A stretch of DNA of 39,000 bases from Firmicutes bacterium UBA3941 (lineage in GTDB: Bacteria > Bacillota > Clostridia > Caldicoprobacterales > UBA3941): positions 1-39,000 of the forward strand of contig DGDX01000107.1 in NCBI GenBank assembly GCA_002385665.1, in the 5' to 3' direction. A program made the position numbers and the translations under genes. The notes beneath the pieces are model-generated. The model saw only the letters and a list, made by a program, of their open reading frames with translations. It was not told the DNA's origin and made no database searches. Of this stretch, positions 1-8,731 are shown one piece after another. Position 1 is the stretch's first letter. Each line of letters begins with the position of its first letter.

Positions 1-635
1 AATCCGTCCTTCATAACAACGATTCTGGTACCCATAGTCATAGCCTCTGTCTGGTCATGGGTAACATATATAAATGTTGTCTGCAATCTATTATGAAGCT
101 TGGTGATCTCAGTTCTCATTTGAACCCTAAGCTTAGCGTCTAAGTTAGATAGAGGTTCGTCCATTAGGAAAACTTTAGGTTCACGAACAATAGCACGACC
201 CAGGGCTACCCTCTGTCTTTGTCCACCTGACAAGGCTTTGGGCTTTCTGTTGAGTAGGTGCTCAATGTCCAAAATCCTTGATGCTTCTTTAACACGGCGG
301 TCTATCTCAGCTTTGGGGGTCTTTCTCAGTTTTAACCCGAAAGCCATGTTGTCATAAACAGTCATATGAGGATAAAGTGCATAGTTTTGGAAAACCATTG
401 CGATATCCCTGTCTTTTGGAGCTACGTCATTCATTAACTTATCGCCAATATAAAGCTCCCCTTCAGTAATTTCTTCCAGCCCTGCAACCATTCTTAGGGT
501 AGTGGTTTTTCCACATCCTGAAGGTCCTACAAGAACAATAAATTCTTTATCGGCTACATCAAGATTAAAATCACTGACGGCGGTAACGCCCCCTGGATAT
601 ACTTTATACAATTGTTTCATGGTTACACTTGCCAT
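1..635 (-). CDS. Sugar ABC transporter ATP-binding protein, UgpC/MsmK type (3' end outside window)
   Basis: The first 211 codons are present; the gene runs off the left edge. This is the cytoplasmic ATPase that powers carbohydrate ABC importers of the CUT1 class. Visible motifs: Walker [10 protein letters not shown] (37-45), Q-loop Gln83, signature LSGGQ (135-139), Walker B ending MDE (158-160), D-loop SNLDAK and switch His193. The N-terminus [13 protein letters not shown] matches MsmK/UgpC proteins, which continue with a C-terminal OB-fold/TOBE regulatory domain that would lie outside the window. The start has a GGAGGG ribosome site at about 641-647. No permease or binding-protein gene lies beside it here, so it may be a shared ATPase serving several sugar importers, as MsmK and MsmX do. 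The substrate cannot be told from this fragment. Confidence 0.93.
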   Translation of the reverse strand, partial: MASVTMKQLYKVYPGGVTAVSDFNLDVADKEFIVLVGPSGCGKTTTLRMVAGLEEITEGELYIGDKLMNDVAPKDRDIAMVFQNYALYPHMTVYDNMAFGLKLRKTPKAEIDRRVKEASRILDIEHLLNRKPKALSGGQRQRVALGRAIVREPKVFLMDEPLSNLDAKLRVQMRTEITKLHNRLQTTFIYVTHDQTEAMTMGTRIVVMKDG

Positions 636-658
636 TATAATCCCTCCACATTATTATT

Positions 659-677
659 TTGCATCATTATGATGCAA
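659..677. promoter_or_regulatory. Perfect 9-bp inverted repeat in the 5' leader of the ABC ATPase gene
   Basis: TTGCATCAT-T-ATGATGCAA is a perfect palindrome around one central base, 24 bases upstream of the ATG. It sits between a TATAAT-like -10 box (about 705-710 on the complement) and the ribosome site. It could be an operator for a LacI- or GntR-type sugar repressor, or an mRNA hairpin. No CcpA cre consensus is visible in it. Confidence 0.5.
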
Positions 678-832
678 ATCAAGGGTTCCTACTAATATAA
701 AACAATTATATCCCTATAAGGACAATCTGACTATAGCTATATTATCAAAAATCAAGGTCGTTTTTTTGAAAAGATTGCATAAAGAAATTTTATTAAATTA
801 CATTAAATGGTTAAAATGTATGATATATGAAT

Positions 833-871
833 AACCCACTCCAGGTATATTCCCTAAAGTGGGTTTTTTGG
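833..871 (-). terminator. Possible terminator downstream of the ferredoxin gene
   Basis: Stem AACCCACT (833-840) / AGTGGGTT (858-865), just past the ferredoxin stop. The T-run is good only on the plus strand (TTTTTT after the right arm). On the minus strand, where the gene lies, the tail is weak, so efficiency there is doubtful. Confidence 0.45.
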
Positions 872-877
872 GCTTCA

Positions 878-1069
878 CTAGTCCCTATATTGAATTGCTT
901 CAGTGGGGCAGCTTTCCACTGCTTCCTCAACGTCTTCCACCAAATCCTCCGGAATTTCATCATCGATGGCTTCCGCCTTATCATCTTCATTCCAGGAAAA
1001 TACGTCCTCGCATATGCTAATACATAACCCACAACTAATACATAGATCCTGATCGACAAATACCTTCAT
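878..1069 (-). CDS. Single-cluster [4Fe-4S] ferredoxin, 63 aa
   Basis: Small cytoplasmic electron carrier. The cluster ligands form a C-x2-C-x2-C motif in CISCGLC (Cys10, 13, 16) plus a distant Cys in ESCPTEAI near residue 54. One further Cys lies in ISIC. There is only one CxxCxxC set, so this is the single-[4Fe-4S] type (Moorella/Thermotoga-like) and not the two-cluster clostridial type. The chain is very acidic, as expected of a soluble redox partner. The start at MKVFVDQ is chosen because AGGAGTGA lies at the right distance; the reading frame opens nine codons earlier but without a ribosome site. It lies 87 bases downstream of hflX on the same strand and may be read through from it. The redox partner is unknown. 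Confidence 0.9.
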   Translation of the reverse strand: MKVFVDQDLCISCGLCISICEDVFSWNEDDKAEAIDDEIPEDLVEDVEEAVESCPTEAIQYRD

Positions 1070-1156
1070 AATTATCACTCCTATTCTTATTGCCATGTAG
1101 CTTACTTTTTACATTTATACCTCTAATCTATACTTCAAAACAAAAAATATACCCTT

Positions 1157-2926
1157 TTATTTAATCTCGTACTTAATAAGGCGTCCATAGGATGCCGGAT
1201 CCAGTTCTGCATAAAAATATATCCCATCGCCCCTGTATTCCTCCTTAAATATTTGTCCCTGGTCGTGTATCTGAGATAGCACATGACCATCCTCATAAGG
1301 AATAAGCAATTCCACCCTCCTTCTTTTGATAGGTAGGTTTTCTGCTATTAAATCTACCAGGTCATCTAAACCCGTCTTTTCCATAGCCGAAATATATGCT
1401 GTTGGTTTTTTTACAGGTGCGCCAAAAACCTTCTCTTCTATAATATCCATTTTATTATAGACAGTAATGATGGTTTGGCCGCAGCCCAAGGCGTCTAAAA
1501 GGTTCTCAACTACACTCATCTGCTCTTCTAAATTAGGTGATGATGCATCTACTACATGAAGAAGCAGATCAGCATAGACAGCTTCCTCCAAGGTGGATTT
1601 AAAGGCCTCTATAAGATCATGGGGCAGCTTATTAATAAATCCCACAGTATCTACTAATAGAATCTCTTGCCCATTGGGTAGGATGATTCCCCTGTGTATA
1701 GGATCAAGAGTAGCAAAGAGCTTGTTCTCAACCAACACGCTACTCCCGCTCAAAGCGTTCATCAAACTGCTTTTACCGGCGTTCGTGTAACCAACCAGGG
1801 CAACTACTGGAATCCGGTTCTTCTCCCTTCTTTCCCGAAGGGCCTGGCGCCTATCTCTTACCTTATTCAGATCCCTCTCTATCTCCCCAATTCTTCTGCG
1901 AATGTGTCTCCGATCGGTTTCTAATTTCTTTTCCCCGGGGCCCCTTGTACCGATGCCTCCACCCAATCTGGAAAGCATAACGCCCATTCCCATTAGCCTG
2001 GGCAATCTATATTTCAATTGGGCCAATTCTACCTGTAGCTTACCTTCCCTGGACACAGCCCTTCTGGCGAATATATCTAAAATTAGGGCTGTCCTGTCTA
2101 TAATCCTGATTCCTATAATATCGCTAAGATTTCGAATCTGAGATGGGGAAAGTTCATCGTCGAAAATAACAAGGTTCAAATTATGAGCCCTACATAACAA
2201 AGCCAGCTCCTCTGCCTTCCCTTTTCCTATATAGGTGGCTGTATCAGGTACTCTCCTATTTTGGGTTAACTTGCTGACAACTACCGCTCCTGCCGTATCT
2301 GCCAGTTGTTCTAACTCCTCCAGTGAAGCGGCTCCTTCACCATATATGTCCAACCCTACCAGTATAGCCCTCTCCTCTTTATCGTCTACTACCTCCACCA
2401 TGTCCCGGTGTTGAATAGCCTTGTCCCTTTCATATATATATTCCATCAGCTCCTTATGGCAAAACTCTATCCGGGACAGAGGCCCTAATATGGTAATCTC
2501 TTGTTCGCTTTCCGGTGGATTGATAAAAGCCGCATATCCTTGATTAAACTTTCCATCAAATACTCCTATAGCGGCTATTGAATCCAGCCTCATAGACGTC
2601 AAAGCGTTTAAATCTACCCTGGATAAGGTCCCATTTCCACCTGGATGGGTGTGAATGCATCTTATCCCATTAAGACGTGTTTTACTCCTGCGAGTACGCA
2701 TATAGGGCAGGGCTACCTGACCTATATCTCCAACAGAAACATCTAAGATCTTTCCACCTCGTTCTATATATATAGAAATTTCTCTATTGATGGCCGTAGT
2801 CAATCTGCATAGCTTCTCAATAATCTCTCTGGTACAAAACTCATCCTTGGGTACCATGATATCGAATAAGGATTCCAACTCTGCAATTGTTGCCTTGGAC
2901 AGTCCATCAGTATTTCCTTGTACCAT
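1157..2926 (-). CDS. hflX: GTPase HflX with clostridial N-terminal extension, 589 aa
   Basis: Ribosome-associated GTPase of the Obg-HflX superfamily; in other bacteria HflX splits or rescues stalled 70S ribosomes under stress. The conserved core starts near residue 185 with the HflX N-terminal domain ([14 protein letters not shown]), a coiled linker (330-370), then the G domain: G1 GYTNAGKS (379-386), G3 DTVG (426-429), G4 NKMD (491-494). The [11 protein letters not shown] loop (322-332) is typical of HflX. Residues 1-180 form an extra domain common in clostridial HflX and absent from E. coli HflX (426 aa). It carries Glu49, His92-x-His94 and Ser102-x2-Asp105, the pattern of a JAMM metal site. 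The start follows AAAGGAGG at 2941-2948; an in-frame start 20 codons earlier has no ribosome site. Confidence 0.95.
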   Translation of the reverse strand: MVQGNTDGLSKATIAELESLFDIMVPKDEFCTREIIEKLCRLTTAINREISIYIERGGKILDVSVGDIGQVALPYMRTRRSKTRLNGIRCIHTHPGGNGTLSRVDLNALTSMRLDSIAAIGVFDGKFNQGYAAFINPPESEQEITILGPLSRIEFCHKELMEYIYERDKAIQHRDMVEVVDDKEERAILVGLDIYGEGAASLEELEQLADTAGAVVVSKLTQNRRVPDTATYIGKGKAEELALLCRAHNLNLVIFDDELSPSQIRNLSDIIGIRIIDRTALILDIFARRAVSREGKLQVELAQLKYRLPRLMGMGVMLSRLGGGIGTRGPGEKKLETDRRHIRRRIGEIERDLNKVRDRRQALRERREKNRIPVVALVGYTNAGKSSLMNALSGSSVLVENKLFATLDPIHRGIILPNGQEILLVDTVGFINKLPHDLIEAFKSTLEEAVYADLLLHVVDASSPNLEEQMSVVENLLDALGCGQTIITVYNKMDIIEEKVFGAPVKKPTAYISAMEKTGLDDLVDLIAENLPIKRRRVELLIPYEDGHVLSQIHDQGQIFKEEYRGDGIYFYAELDPASYGRLIKYEIK

Positions 2927-2974
2927 AACGGTATCCCTACCTCCTTTTAAACTTATACCCGATACCCCTCCTAA

Positions 2975-3003
2975 ATTATACATCAAATTGATAAAACAAC
3001 CAA
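2975..3003 (-). promoter_or_regulatory. Putative sigma-A promoter of hflX
   Basis: On the complement, TTGGTT (2998-3003), a 17-base spacer and TATAAT (2975-2980). The -10 is perfect and the -35 is weak. Transcription would begin near 2968, about 20 bases ahead of the strong ribosome site. Confidence 0.45.
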
Positions 3004-3142
3004 ATCATATCCTAAAAACAGCATGTCCAATTTAGACCCTTTTCACATTTGTTTTACAATTGTTTTACAACAAACCCATGCTTAAGCCAGTTTTTATTAT
3101 GTTCTACAAAAACATAGTGAGCACAGTATGATTAATTGGCAT

Positions 3143-3193
3143 AAAGCCAGCCCATATCTTGACCTCTATTCAGGCAAGGTATGGGCTGACTTT
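3143..3193 (-). terminator. Long hairpin after the cotJ operon
   Basis: A 19-bp stem with two G-U pairs (3143-3161 with 3175-3193) around a 13-base loop, about 45 bases beyond the cotJC stop. It is flanked by AAAG/CTTT and has only a short T stretch, so it is a weak intrinsic terminator or a 3' stabiliser. The rest of 2927-3238 holds the hflX promoter and nothing else that I recognise. Confidence 0.55.
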
Positions 3194-3238
3194 AGCAAAT
3201 TGGCTCCTTATATCCCAACAACTTGTTTCCCTCAATAA

Positions 3239-3811
3239 CTAAAAATATTTTTTTGATTCTACATAATCTTGAACCTTCATCAGTAATTCCCCAAACCTTT
3301 GGTAGTGTACCACCTCTCGTTGTCTTAGGAATTTAAGAGGCTCTATAACATCAGGATCATCTGCCATTCTTAGAAGCCATTCATAAGTACTACGAGCTTT
3401 TTGTTCTGCCGCTAAGTCCTCGTTCAGATCTGCTATGGGATCACCTTTTGATTGAATATATGCTGCAGTAAATGGGTTGCCTGCCGCAGACGTAGGATAA
3501 ACTCCCCGTCCATGGTCTGTAAAGTATGGTCCGGCACCTGATGCCTTGATCTCTTCATCCGAGGCACCCTTCATCAGCTGATATACCATGGTTCCTACCA
3601 TCTCAAAATGAGCAAGTTCTTCGGTCCCTATATCCGTCAAAAGACCCTTTCCTTCGGGTATAGGCATGATATATCTTTGAGATAAATATCTTAGGGATGC
3701 GGCTAATTCTCCGTCCGGACCTCCGTACTGGCTAATTATAAGGGTTGCCATCTTTGGGTTTGGGTTTTTGATTCTGATGGGAAATTGCAATTTTTTTTCA
3801 TATATCCACAT
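3239..3811 (-). CDS. cotJC: Spore coat protein CotJC, manganese-catalase fold, 190 aa
   Basis: Coat protein of the Mn-catalase/ferritin-like family, made in the mother cell. The di-metal ligand pattern of the four-helix bundle is intact: Glu35 (GPDGELAASL), Glu65-x2-His68 (EELAHFE), Glu136 (DLAAEQKA) and Glu166-x2-His169 (REVVHYQRF). A catalase-like activity is therefore possible. The start MWIYEKK is chosen because GGAGG precedes it at normal distance and because it matches other CotJC N-termini; the frame opens 15 codons earlier, inside cotJB. It is the last gene of cotJABC, 16 bases after cotJB. Confidence 0.95.
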   Translation of the reverse strand: MWIYEKKLQFPIRIKNPNPKMATLIISQYGGPDGELAASLRYLSQRYIMPIPEGKGLLTDIGTEELAHFEMVGTMVYQLMKGASDEEIKASGAGPYFTDHGRGVYPTSAAGNPFTAAYIQSKGDPIADLNEDLAAEQKARSTYEWLLRMADDPDVIEPLKFLRQREVVHYQRFGELLMKVQDYVESKKYF

Positions 3812-3827
3812 ATAAATATTCCTCCCT

Positions 3828-4085
3828 CTAGTCAAGTTCCCATGGCCACGGGTCATTAAGCCATGCCCAGGGGGATTGGCTTAATGCTGTTCCAAAATTG
3901 CTCAAAGGACCGTATCTTCTTTGGTATTCATCTTTTACAGCCATTAATTGTTTAGTAAAAGAATTATAATCCCTAATGGCCTTATGATCATTGGGGTTAT
4001 TGTCTAGATACAAATTAAGCTCCACTGCCATAAATTCCAGAATACGAATTTCATCCAGAAGTCGAGCTCTATCGTTTACCGTCAT
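3828..4085 (-). CDS. cotJB: Spore coat protein CotJB, 85 aa
   Basis: Small coat protein required with CotJA and CotJC for the cotJ layer. It has no known catalytic role. The sequence is helical in its first half (LLDEIRILEFMAVELNLYLDNNP), followed by the family signature around DYNSFTKQLMAVKDEYQRRYGPL and a Trp/Pro-rich C-terminus (SPWAWLNDPWPWE). The ATG at 4085 follows GGAGGATGTTTTA, a good ribosome site; ten upstream codons of open frame overlap cotJA and are not counted. It lies between cotJA and cotJC, the canonical order. Confidence 0.94.
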   Translation of the reverse strand: MTVNDRARLLDEIRILEFMAVELNLYLDNNPNDHKAIRDYNSFTKQLMAVKDEYQRRYGPLSNFGTALSQSPWAWLNDPWPWELD

Positions 4086-4111
4086 TAAAACATCCTCCTT
4101 TACATACCTTC

Positions 4112-4312
4112 TCAATGGTGACTAGGCCAAGGGGTAAACAATTCCGGGAACATGGTTCCCCTTTCCAAGGCCTCCCTTGGCGGAAAGCTGGTTGTATATC
4201 TTTGGGCAACAAAAAAGGCTCGGGCCAATTTAGAGTTTGGCGGGAAGGGTAGTACCATATAATCCGATCCCAATATGTTTGTAAGATGATTGTGTTGATA
4301 TCCCTCCATCAT
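4112..4312 (-). CDS. cotJA: Spore coat associated protein CotJA, 66 aa
   Basis: First gene of the cotJABC operon. It encodes a short, proline-rich protein (LPFPPNSKLARAFFVAQRYTTSFPPREALERGTMFPELF), the conserved CotJA core. In Bacillus the operon is transcribed by sigma-E in the mother cell and CotJA is needed for CotJC assembly. The start follows GGAGGAG at about 4321-4328; ATG codons at 4312 and 4309 are both possible. The upstream region is AT-rich with CATA-type boxes that could suit sigma-E, but I cannot place a convincing -35/-10 pair. Confidence 0.9.
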   Translation of the reverse strand: MMEGYQHNHLTNILGSDYMVLPFPPNSKLARAFFVAQRYTTSFPPREALERGTMFPELFTPWPSHH

Positions 4313-4479
4313 GTCTCTACTCCTCCATATAAATGTTATGATATTAACATACTATGAGAATATCTAATAAAATGAGCCTGACCCCTTCTACTTATATAAA
4401 TCATTTGCCTCGCTGAATTACTGAAAAATAGGATAGGGTGGCTCATAATTATTTATTTTGCCCTTATGGCCCGGTAAAA

Positions 4480-4521
4480 GTTTAAAAAATAAAGCATCGG
4501 ACATGTATTCTTGCCCGATGC
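4480..4521 (-). terminator. Intrinsic terminator of the STAS gene
   Basis: Stem GCATCGG (4494-4500) / CCGATGC (4515-4521), followed on the minus strand by TTTATTTTTTAAA. It lies directly after the stop of the STAS gene. Confidence 0.8.
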
Positions 4522-4529
4522 CTTATCGC

Positions 4530-4895
4530 CTATATATATTCACCCCAACTACCTGTTGTTGGTTCGGGGGTTTTCTTTATCTCAAATAGTTCATCCATGC
4601 GCGTCATCTCCAGTAACTTCTGTACCCCCAACTGAGGATATTCCACAATCATTTCACCGTTATGACTCTTCATGAACTTAAGGAAAGATATCAACATTCC
4701 TAACCCTGCACTATCTAAAAAGTTAACATTTGACAGATCGATTACCAACACGGCATCATCTTCACTGATAAAATCAAAGACCTGCCTTTCTATTGCATCG
4801 ACGGTTAAAAATGATATGCTTCCCTTGGGTTGGACATATACTCCTTTGTCGTTTCGTGAGATTACAATACGCCATCCCCCCTTAAAGCTTGCCAT
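4530..4895 (-). CDS. STAS-domain anti-sigma factor antagonist, 121 aa
   Basis: A single STAS domain of the SpoIIAA/RsbV type. Such proteins bind an anti-sigma kinase and are switched off when a serine is phosphorylated. The core reads AVLVIDLSNVNFLDSAGLGMLISFLKFM, with the phospho-acceptor Ser62 in the DSAG turn. A short C-terminal tail (KKTPEPTTGSWGEYI) is extra. No anti-sigma kinase or sigma gene lies nearby, unlike spoIIA or rsb operons, so its partner is elsewhere. The start is set by the frame; its ribosome site is poor, the only AAAGG being about 16 bases upstream within a small hairpin (AGACCTT/AAGGTCT). It lies 89 bases after the DUF503 gene and may be the tail of the thrC operon. Confidence 0.85.
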   Translation of the reverse strand: MASFKGGWRIVISRNDKGVYVQPKGSISFLTVDAIERQVFDFISEDDAVLVIDLSNVNFLDSAGLGMLISFLKFMKSHNGEMIVEYPQLGVQKLLEMTRMDELFEIKKTPEPTTGSWGEYI

Positions 4896-4984
4896 ATGTT
4901 TACGCCAGACCTTTCATAAGGTCTAAGGCAACAGTAATAATCATTGACGTGTATAGTAACAACTGAGGCTGATCATCCCATATG

Positions 4985-5272
4985 TCACAATATTTCCTTC
5001 CGGATATTTACCACCTCAAGCCGTATATCCTGCTCTATATATTCCAGAACTCTGTTCATCTGTTTTTCAGCTTGAACTGAATTGTTGGATACACATGCAA
5101 ATCCCAGTTTTGCGCGTTGCCAGGTATCCAAGCCGTCAACCTCTGCTATTGATACATTAAACTGATTCCTAATCTTTGAAACAAGACTTTTTAATATTTG
5201 CCTTTTCTCCTTCAATGATTGGGAATTATACAATCTGATCTCAATTTCAGCAATAGCTACAAACATTCTCAT
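4985..5272 (-). CDS. DUF503 (YlxP-like) small protein, 95 aa
   Basis: Matches the YlxP/DUF503 family: an N-terminal strand (MFVAIAEIEIRLYNSQSLKEKR), the SLKEKR helix start, SIAEVDGLDTWQRAKLGFACVSN and a C-terminal strand. The family has a ferredoxin-like fold, dimerises and has no established function; in Bacillus ylxP lies in the nusA-infB operon. Here it is translationally coupled to nadE: its ATG overlaps the nadE TGA (ATGA). A second Met two codons in is an alternative start. Confidence 0.88.
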   Translation of the reverse strand: MRMFVAIAEIEIRLYNSQSLKEKRQILKSLVSKIRNQFNVSIAEVDGLDTWQRAKLGFACVSNNSVQAEKQMNRVLEYIEQDIRLEVVNIRKEIL

Positions 5273-6906
5273 GATTCGTATATTTCAGGCCTGAAACCAT
5301 GAACCACGGGATGCCTTCTTCCAAGGCCAAAATCACCATGGCTGAGCCTAATTATCGGAGGGATCTGCCTGCGCTTGTATTCGGCTCTGTCGATCATATT
5401 GATTATTCTGTATACCGTTTCCTTGTCATATCCTTTATGGATGATTTCCTCCAACGGAACATTTTTCTCAATATACATCCTCAGCACTTCATCTAATACG
5501 GAATACGGAGGCAGGGAATCTTCATCCTTTTGGTTGTCCCTAAGCTCTGCTGTCGGGGCTTTTAAGATTATGTTGTTTGGAATTATTTCCTCTTTACGAT
5601 TTATATATCTGCATAGCTGATAAACATCGGTTTTTAGTACATCCCCTAATACCGCTATACCCCCACAGGAATCCCCATATAGGGTAGAATAACCAACTGC
5701 AATTTCGGATTTATTGCTGGGGCAAACTAAAACCCGGCCTTCTCTGTTGGCTATGAACATGAGTAAGTTACCCCGTATTCTGGCCTGGATATTCTCTTCA
5801 GCCAGATCCCCATGAACTTGCCCATCCTGGTTAAATATCTTTAAATAGTCTTGAAAGATATCATTGATTGGAATGGTTCTGTACTCGATCCCGAGGTTTG
5901 ATGCAAGCTTATCGGCATCTACCCTACTTTCATCGGATGTGTACCTGGAGGGCATAAATACCCCCAATACATTCTCAGGGCCTAAGGCATCTTTTGCTAT
6001 ACACGCCAACAAAGCAGAATCTATACCCCCGCTTAATCCCAGAATGGTCTTTTTAAAACCCGTCTTACGGAAATAATCTTTAACACCAAGGACTAAACCC
6101 TGATACATCCAGGAAATATCCTCCTTATGGGCTGCCAGCTCTGAATATAATCTCTCAGTATCATATATTATTAAGTCCTCTTCAAAGGGCTTGGCATGGA
6201 GAATTAATTTCCCGTTACCGTCGTAGACCATACTGGAACCGTCGAATACCAATTCGTCATTACCCCCGATTTGGTTGGCGTATATAAAGGGAATGCCATA
6301 TTTCTTGGTATAGTGGGCTATCATATCCATACGAATCTGGTGTTTTCCATAATGGTATGGGGAAGCCGATAGATTAATAAATATGTCGGGATCATCTTCA
6401 TAGAGTTCATCTAAAATATTCCTTGAATATTTTAGATGACCGAAAATATCTTCATCGTTCCAAATGTCCTCACATATTGATACACCAAGTCTTTTTCCCC
6501 TGAAATGGAGACACTTTATCTGCTTTGATGGCTGGAAATACCTGGCTTCTTCGAACACATCATTTGGTAACAGGCTTTTATCTACCCTTCCCGCTATAAT
6601 CCCGTCCTCTATTAAAATGGCGCTGTTGTATAATAAATGATCATAGGAACCGGCCATTACAGTACCTATAATAACACCTATTCCCTCGGTGTAGGGTAAA
6701 ATTTGACTCAGAGCCCTGTCACAGGCCTTCAAAAAGTCGCTCCTTAAGAGTAGATCACGAGGCGGATAACCCGTTATGCTGAGTTCCGGAAAAACAACCA
6801 GGTCACATTTTTGTTCTCTTGCCTTAACAATGAAATCGATAGTTTTAGATGTGTTACCCTCCAGGTCACCAATCTTTGGGTTGTATTGTGCTACAGCAAT
6901 TCTCAT
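5269..6906 (-). CDS. nadE: Glutamine-dependent NAD+ synthetase NadE, 545 aa
   Basis: Makes NAD+ from deamido-NAD+, ATP and glutamine, the last step of NAD synthesis. The N-terminal nitrilase-type amidase has the Glu-Lys-Cys triad: Glu41 (VVFPELSITGYP), Lys110 (RVDKSLLPN) and Cys145 (VSICEDIWND). The C-terminal synthetase domain has the P-loop SGGIDS (292-297), YSTLYGDSCGG and the C-terminal segment RRQIPP. Both active sites look intact, so glutamine can be the nitrogen source. The usual MRIAVAQ N-terminus starts at 6906; an ATG four codons earlier (6918) overlaps the thrC stop. It is coupled to thrC upstream and to the DUF503 gene downstream. nadD lies elsewhere in this window. Confidence 0.96.
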   Translation of the reverse strand: MRIAVAQYNPKIGDLEGNTSKTIDFIVKAREQKCDLVVFPELSITGYPPRDLLLRSDFLKACDRALSQILPYTEGIGVIIGTVMAGSYDHLLYNSAILIEDGIIAGRVDKSLLPNDVFEEARYFQPSKQIKCLHFRGKRLGVSICEDIWNDEDIFGHLKYSRNILDELYEDDPDIFINLSASPYHYGKHQIRMDMIAHYTKKYGIPFIYANQIGGNDELVFDGSSMVYDGNGKLILHAKPFEEDLIIYDTERLYSELAAHKEDISWMYQGLVLGVKDYFRKTGFKKTILGLSGGIDSALLACIAKDALGPENVLGVFMPSRYTSDESRVDADKLASNLGIEYRTIPINDIFQDYLKIFNQDGQVHGDLAEENIQARIRGNLLMFIANREGRVLVCPSNKSEIAVGYSTLYGDSCGGIAVLGDVLKTDVYQLCRYINRKEEIIPNNIILKAPTAELRDNQKDEDSLPPYSVLDEVLRMYIEKNVPLEEIIHKGYDKETVYRIINMIDRAEYKRRQIPPIIRLSHGDFGLGRRHPVVHGFRPEIYES

Positions 6907-6910
6907 AATT

Positions 6911-8416
6911 TTATCCATCCAATTCCAAAAAATTACTAATTACCTGGCGCATATTACCAGCATCAAGTGTAGTTTGGTGCAAAATAGGTTTGTACTTTAA
7001 ATCCATAAGGCCCGGTGGTATCTTCATCCCTGATGCAGACGCCAAAGCCTCCAGTACCTGAAAATCATCCTTACCTTGAATGTACTCCATATCCTTAATA
7101 GCCTTTAATACATCTCCTGGGAATTTAAAGGGGCTTGCAGTGGATACCAAAATTGTTTTTTGGGTATCCCCGGTCTCTTCCCTGTATTCATCGTATACCC
7201 ATTTTCCAACAGCCGTATGGGGATCTATTATATATTTATATTGCCTATAGGTATCCCATATGGCCTTTAGGGTTTGTTCCTCATCAGCGCTCCCACCCCA
7301 TAATATGGATTGAAGCATATTGAGGCTCTCCTCATCTAGTTTATATCTGCCAGTCTCATTTAGTTCCCTCATCCACATTCTTATCTGACGATCTTGCCTG
7401 CCACAGAGTTCAAATAATAGTCTCTCCAAATTGCTGGATATTAATATATCCATAGAGGGAGAGATGGTCTTATAAAAATCTCGCCTTGTATCATATATGC
7501 CTGTCTTAATGAAATCCGTGAGGATATTATTTCTATTGGAAGCGCAGATTAGCTTGTCTATTGGTACCCCCATATTCTTAGCGTAATAAGCTGCTAGAAT
7601 ATTGCCAAAATTGCCGGTGGGGACTACTACATTGAACTTCTCTCCTGGAGCCAGATCGTTATTCTTGAGTAAATCCGTATAAGCTGAAACATAGTATACT
7701 ATTTGTGGAACCAATCTACCCCAATTGATGGAATTAGCAGAAGAAAACCTCTTCCCTCGTTCTTCTAACAGCTTATTATAACTGTCGTCGGTAAATATGG
7801 CCTTGACCCCGGTCTGAGTATCATCGAAGTTACCCTTAACAGCTGCCACATGTACATTCTCCCCTTGTTGGGTTACCATCTGCAATTTTTGGATGGTACT
7901 TACCCCTTCATCGGGATAAAATACTATGATTTGGGTGCCATTAACATCCCTAAACCCCTCAAGGGCGGCTTTACCGGTATCACCCGATGTTGCCACCAAA
8001 ATAACTATTTCCTTATCCTCATCAGTATTGGATACTGCATAAGTCATAAGATGAGGCAGAATCTGAAGGGCCATATCTTTAAAGGCATAGGTGGGTCCAT
8101 GCCAAAGCTCCTGAATAAATAAATTATTATCAAGCTTTATTACCGGGGCTATATCCGGACAATCAAAATTGTCCTTACCATAGGCTGCATCAATTATTTT
8201 TTTTAAGTCTCCCGGATTATAATCCGTTAAAAATGGAGAAAGAACCTTGAAAGCCCGTGACCTATAATCCATATCCGCCATTTCTAAAAAATCACGGTTT
8301 GCTAGTTTGGGGATGGTTTCCGGTACAAACAATCCCCCTTCCTGAGATATACCCTGTTTAATGGCATCCATGGTACGTATTCTTAATTTATTATTCCTTG
8401 TACTTAAATAATACAT
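6911..8416 (-). CDS. thrC: Threonine synthase, 501 aa
   Basis: PLP enzyme converting O-phosphohomoserine to threonine. The N-terminus MYYLSTRNNK and the PLP lysine in HGPTYAFKDMALQ (Lys113) identify the longer, fungal/E. coli-like ThrC type. A glycine-rich phosphate loop (VATSGDTGKAA) and VVVPTGNFGNILAAYYAKNMG are also present. The start is chosen at 8416, with GGTGG 8 bases upstream and the standard family N-terminus; the frame continues 19 codons upstream. It is the first gene of a coupled thrC-nadE-DUF503 operon. No hom or thrB lies beside it. Confidence 0.95.
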   Translation of the reverse strand: MYYLSTRNNKLRIRTMDAIKQGISQEGGLFVPETIPKLANRDFLEMADMDYRSRAFKVLSPFLTDYNPGDLKKIIDAAYGKDNFDCPDIAPVIKLDNNLFIQELWHGPTYAFKDMALQILPHLMTYAVSNTDEDKEIVILVATSGDTGKAALEGFRDVNGTQIIVFYPDEGVSTIQKLQMVTQQGENVHVAAVKGNFDDTQTGVKAIFTDDSYNKLLEERGKRFSSANSINWGRLVPQIVYYVSAYTDLLKNNDLAPGEKFNVVVPTGNFGNILAAYYAKNMGVPIDKLICASNRNNILTDFIKTGIYDTRRDFYKTISPSMDILISSNLERLLFELCGRQDRQIRMWMRELNETGRYKLDEESLNMLQSILWGGSADEEQTLKAIWDTYRQYKYIIDPHTAVGKWVYDEYREETGDTQKTILVSTASPFKFPGDVLKAIKDMEYIQGKDDFQVLEALASASGMKIPPGLMDLKYKPILHQTTLDAGNMRQVISNFLELDG

Positions 8417-8537
8417 CTTATATTCCACCATCCTATATACCGCTGTCATATGGGTAGCATCATTTGCTATCATTGCCGGGTAGAGGCATCGACATTCTTT
8501 ATGTCAATATACGATCTATTCCGGGTATCTTCTGTTA

Positions 8538-8566
8538 ATTATATCCTACACCCTTGACAGCGTCAA
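8538..8566 (-). promoter_or_regulatory. Sigma-A promoter of the thrC operon
   Basis: On the complement, TTGACG (8561-8566), a 17-base spacer and TATAAT (8538-8543). Transcription would start near 8531, leaving an untranslated leader of about 115 bases. I see no T-box or amino-acid riboswitch in that leader. Confidence 0.8.
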
Positions 8567-8683
8567 TACAGCCACCTAAACGCACAGGATGACAGCGCTT
8601 TAAAAAATTCAATAAAAAAACTCCCCTAAAACAGTTCAGGAAAGTATACGGTTTCTTAGCTATATAATTGGAAATTTCCAAAG

Positions 8684-8717
8684 AAAAGCCAAGGGTTGTG
8701 GTGCCCCCTCGGCTTTT
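8684..8717 (-). terminator. Terminator after the orphan P-loop gene
   Basis: 12-bp stem with one G-U pair (AAAAGCCAAGGG 8684-8695 / CCCTCGGCTTTT 8706-8717); minus-strand tail CTTTTCTTTGG. It lies 15 bases past the stop at 8732. Confidence 0.75.
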
Positions 8718-8731
8718 GGAATACCCCTTAA

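Noticed and set aside
2787..3035. 82-codon plus-strand frame opposite the hflX start
   Set aside because: Antisense shadow of hflX and its promoter, with no ribosome site or family resemblance.
4372..4445. Inverted repeat ATGAGCC/GGCTCAT upstream of cotJA
   Set aside because: Seven-bp arms about 60 bases apart with an imperfect extension; it may be chance, and it has neither the T-run of a terminator nor the compactness of an operator.
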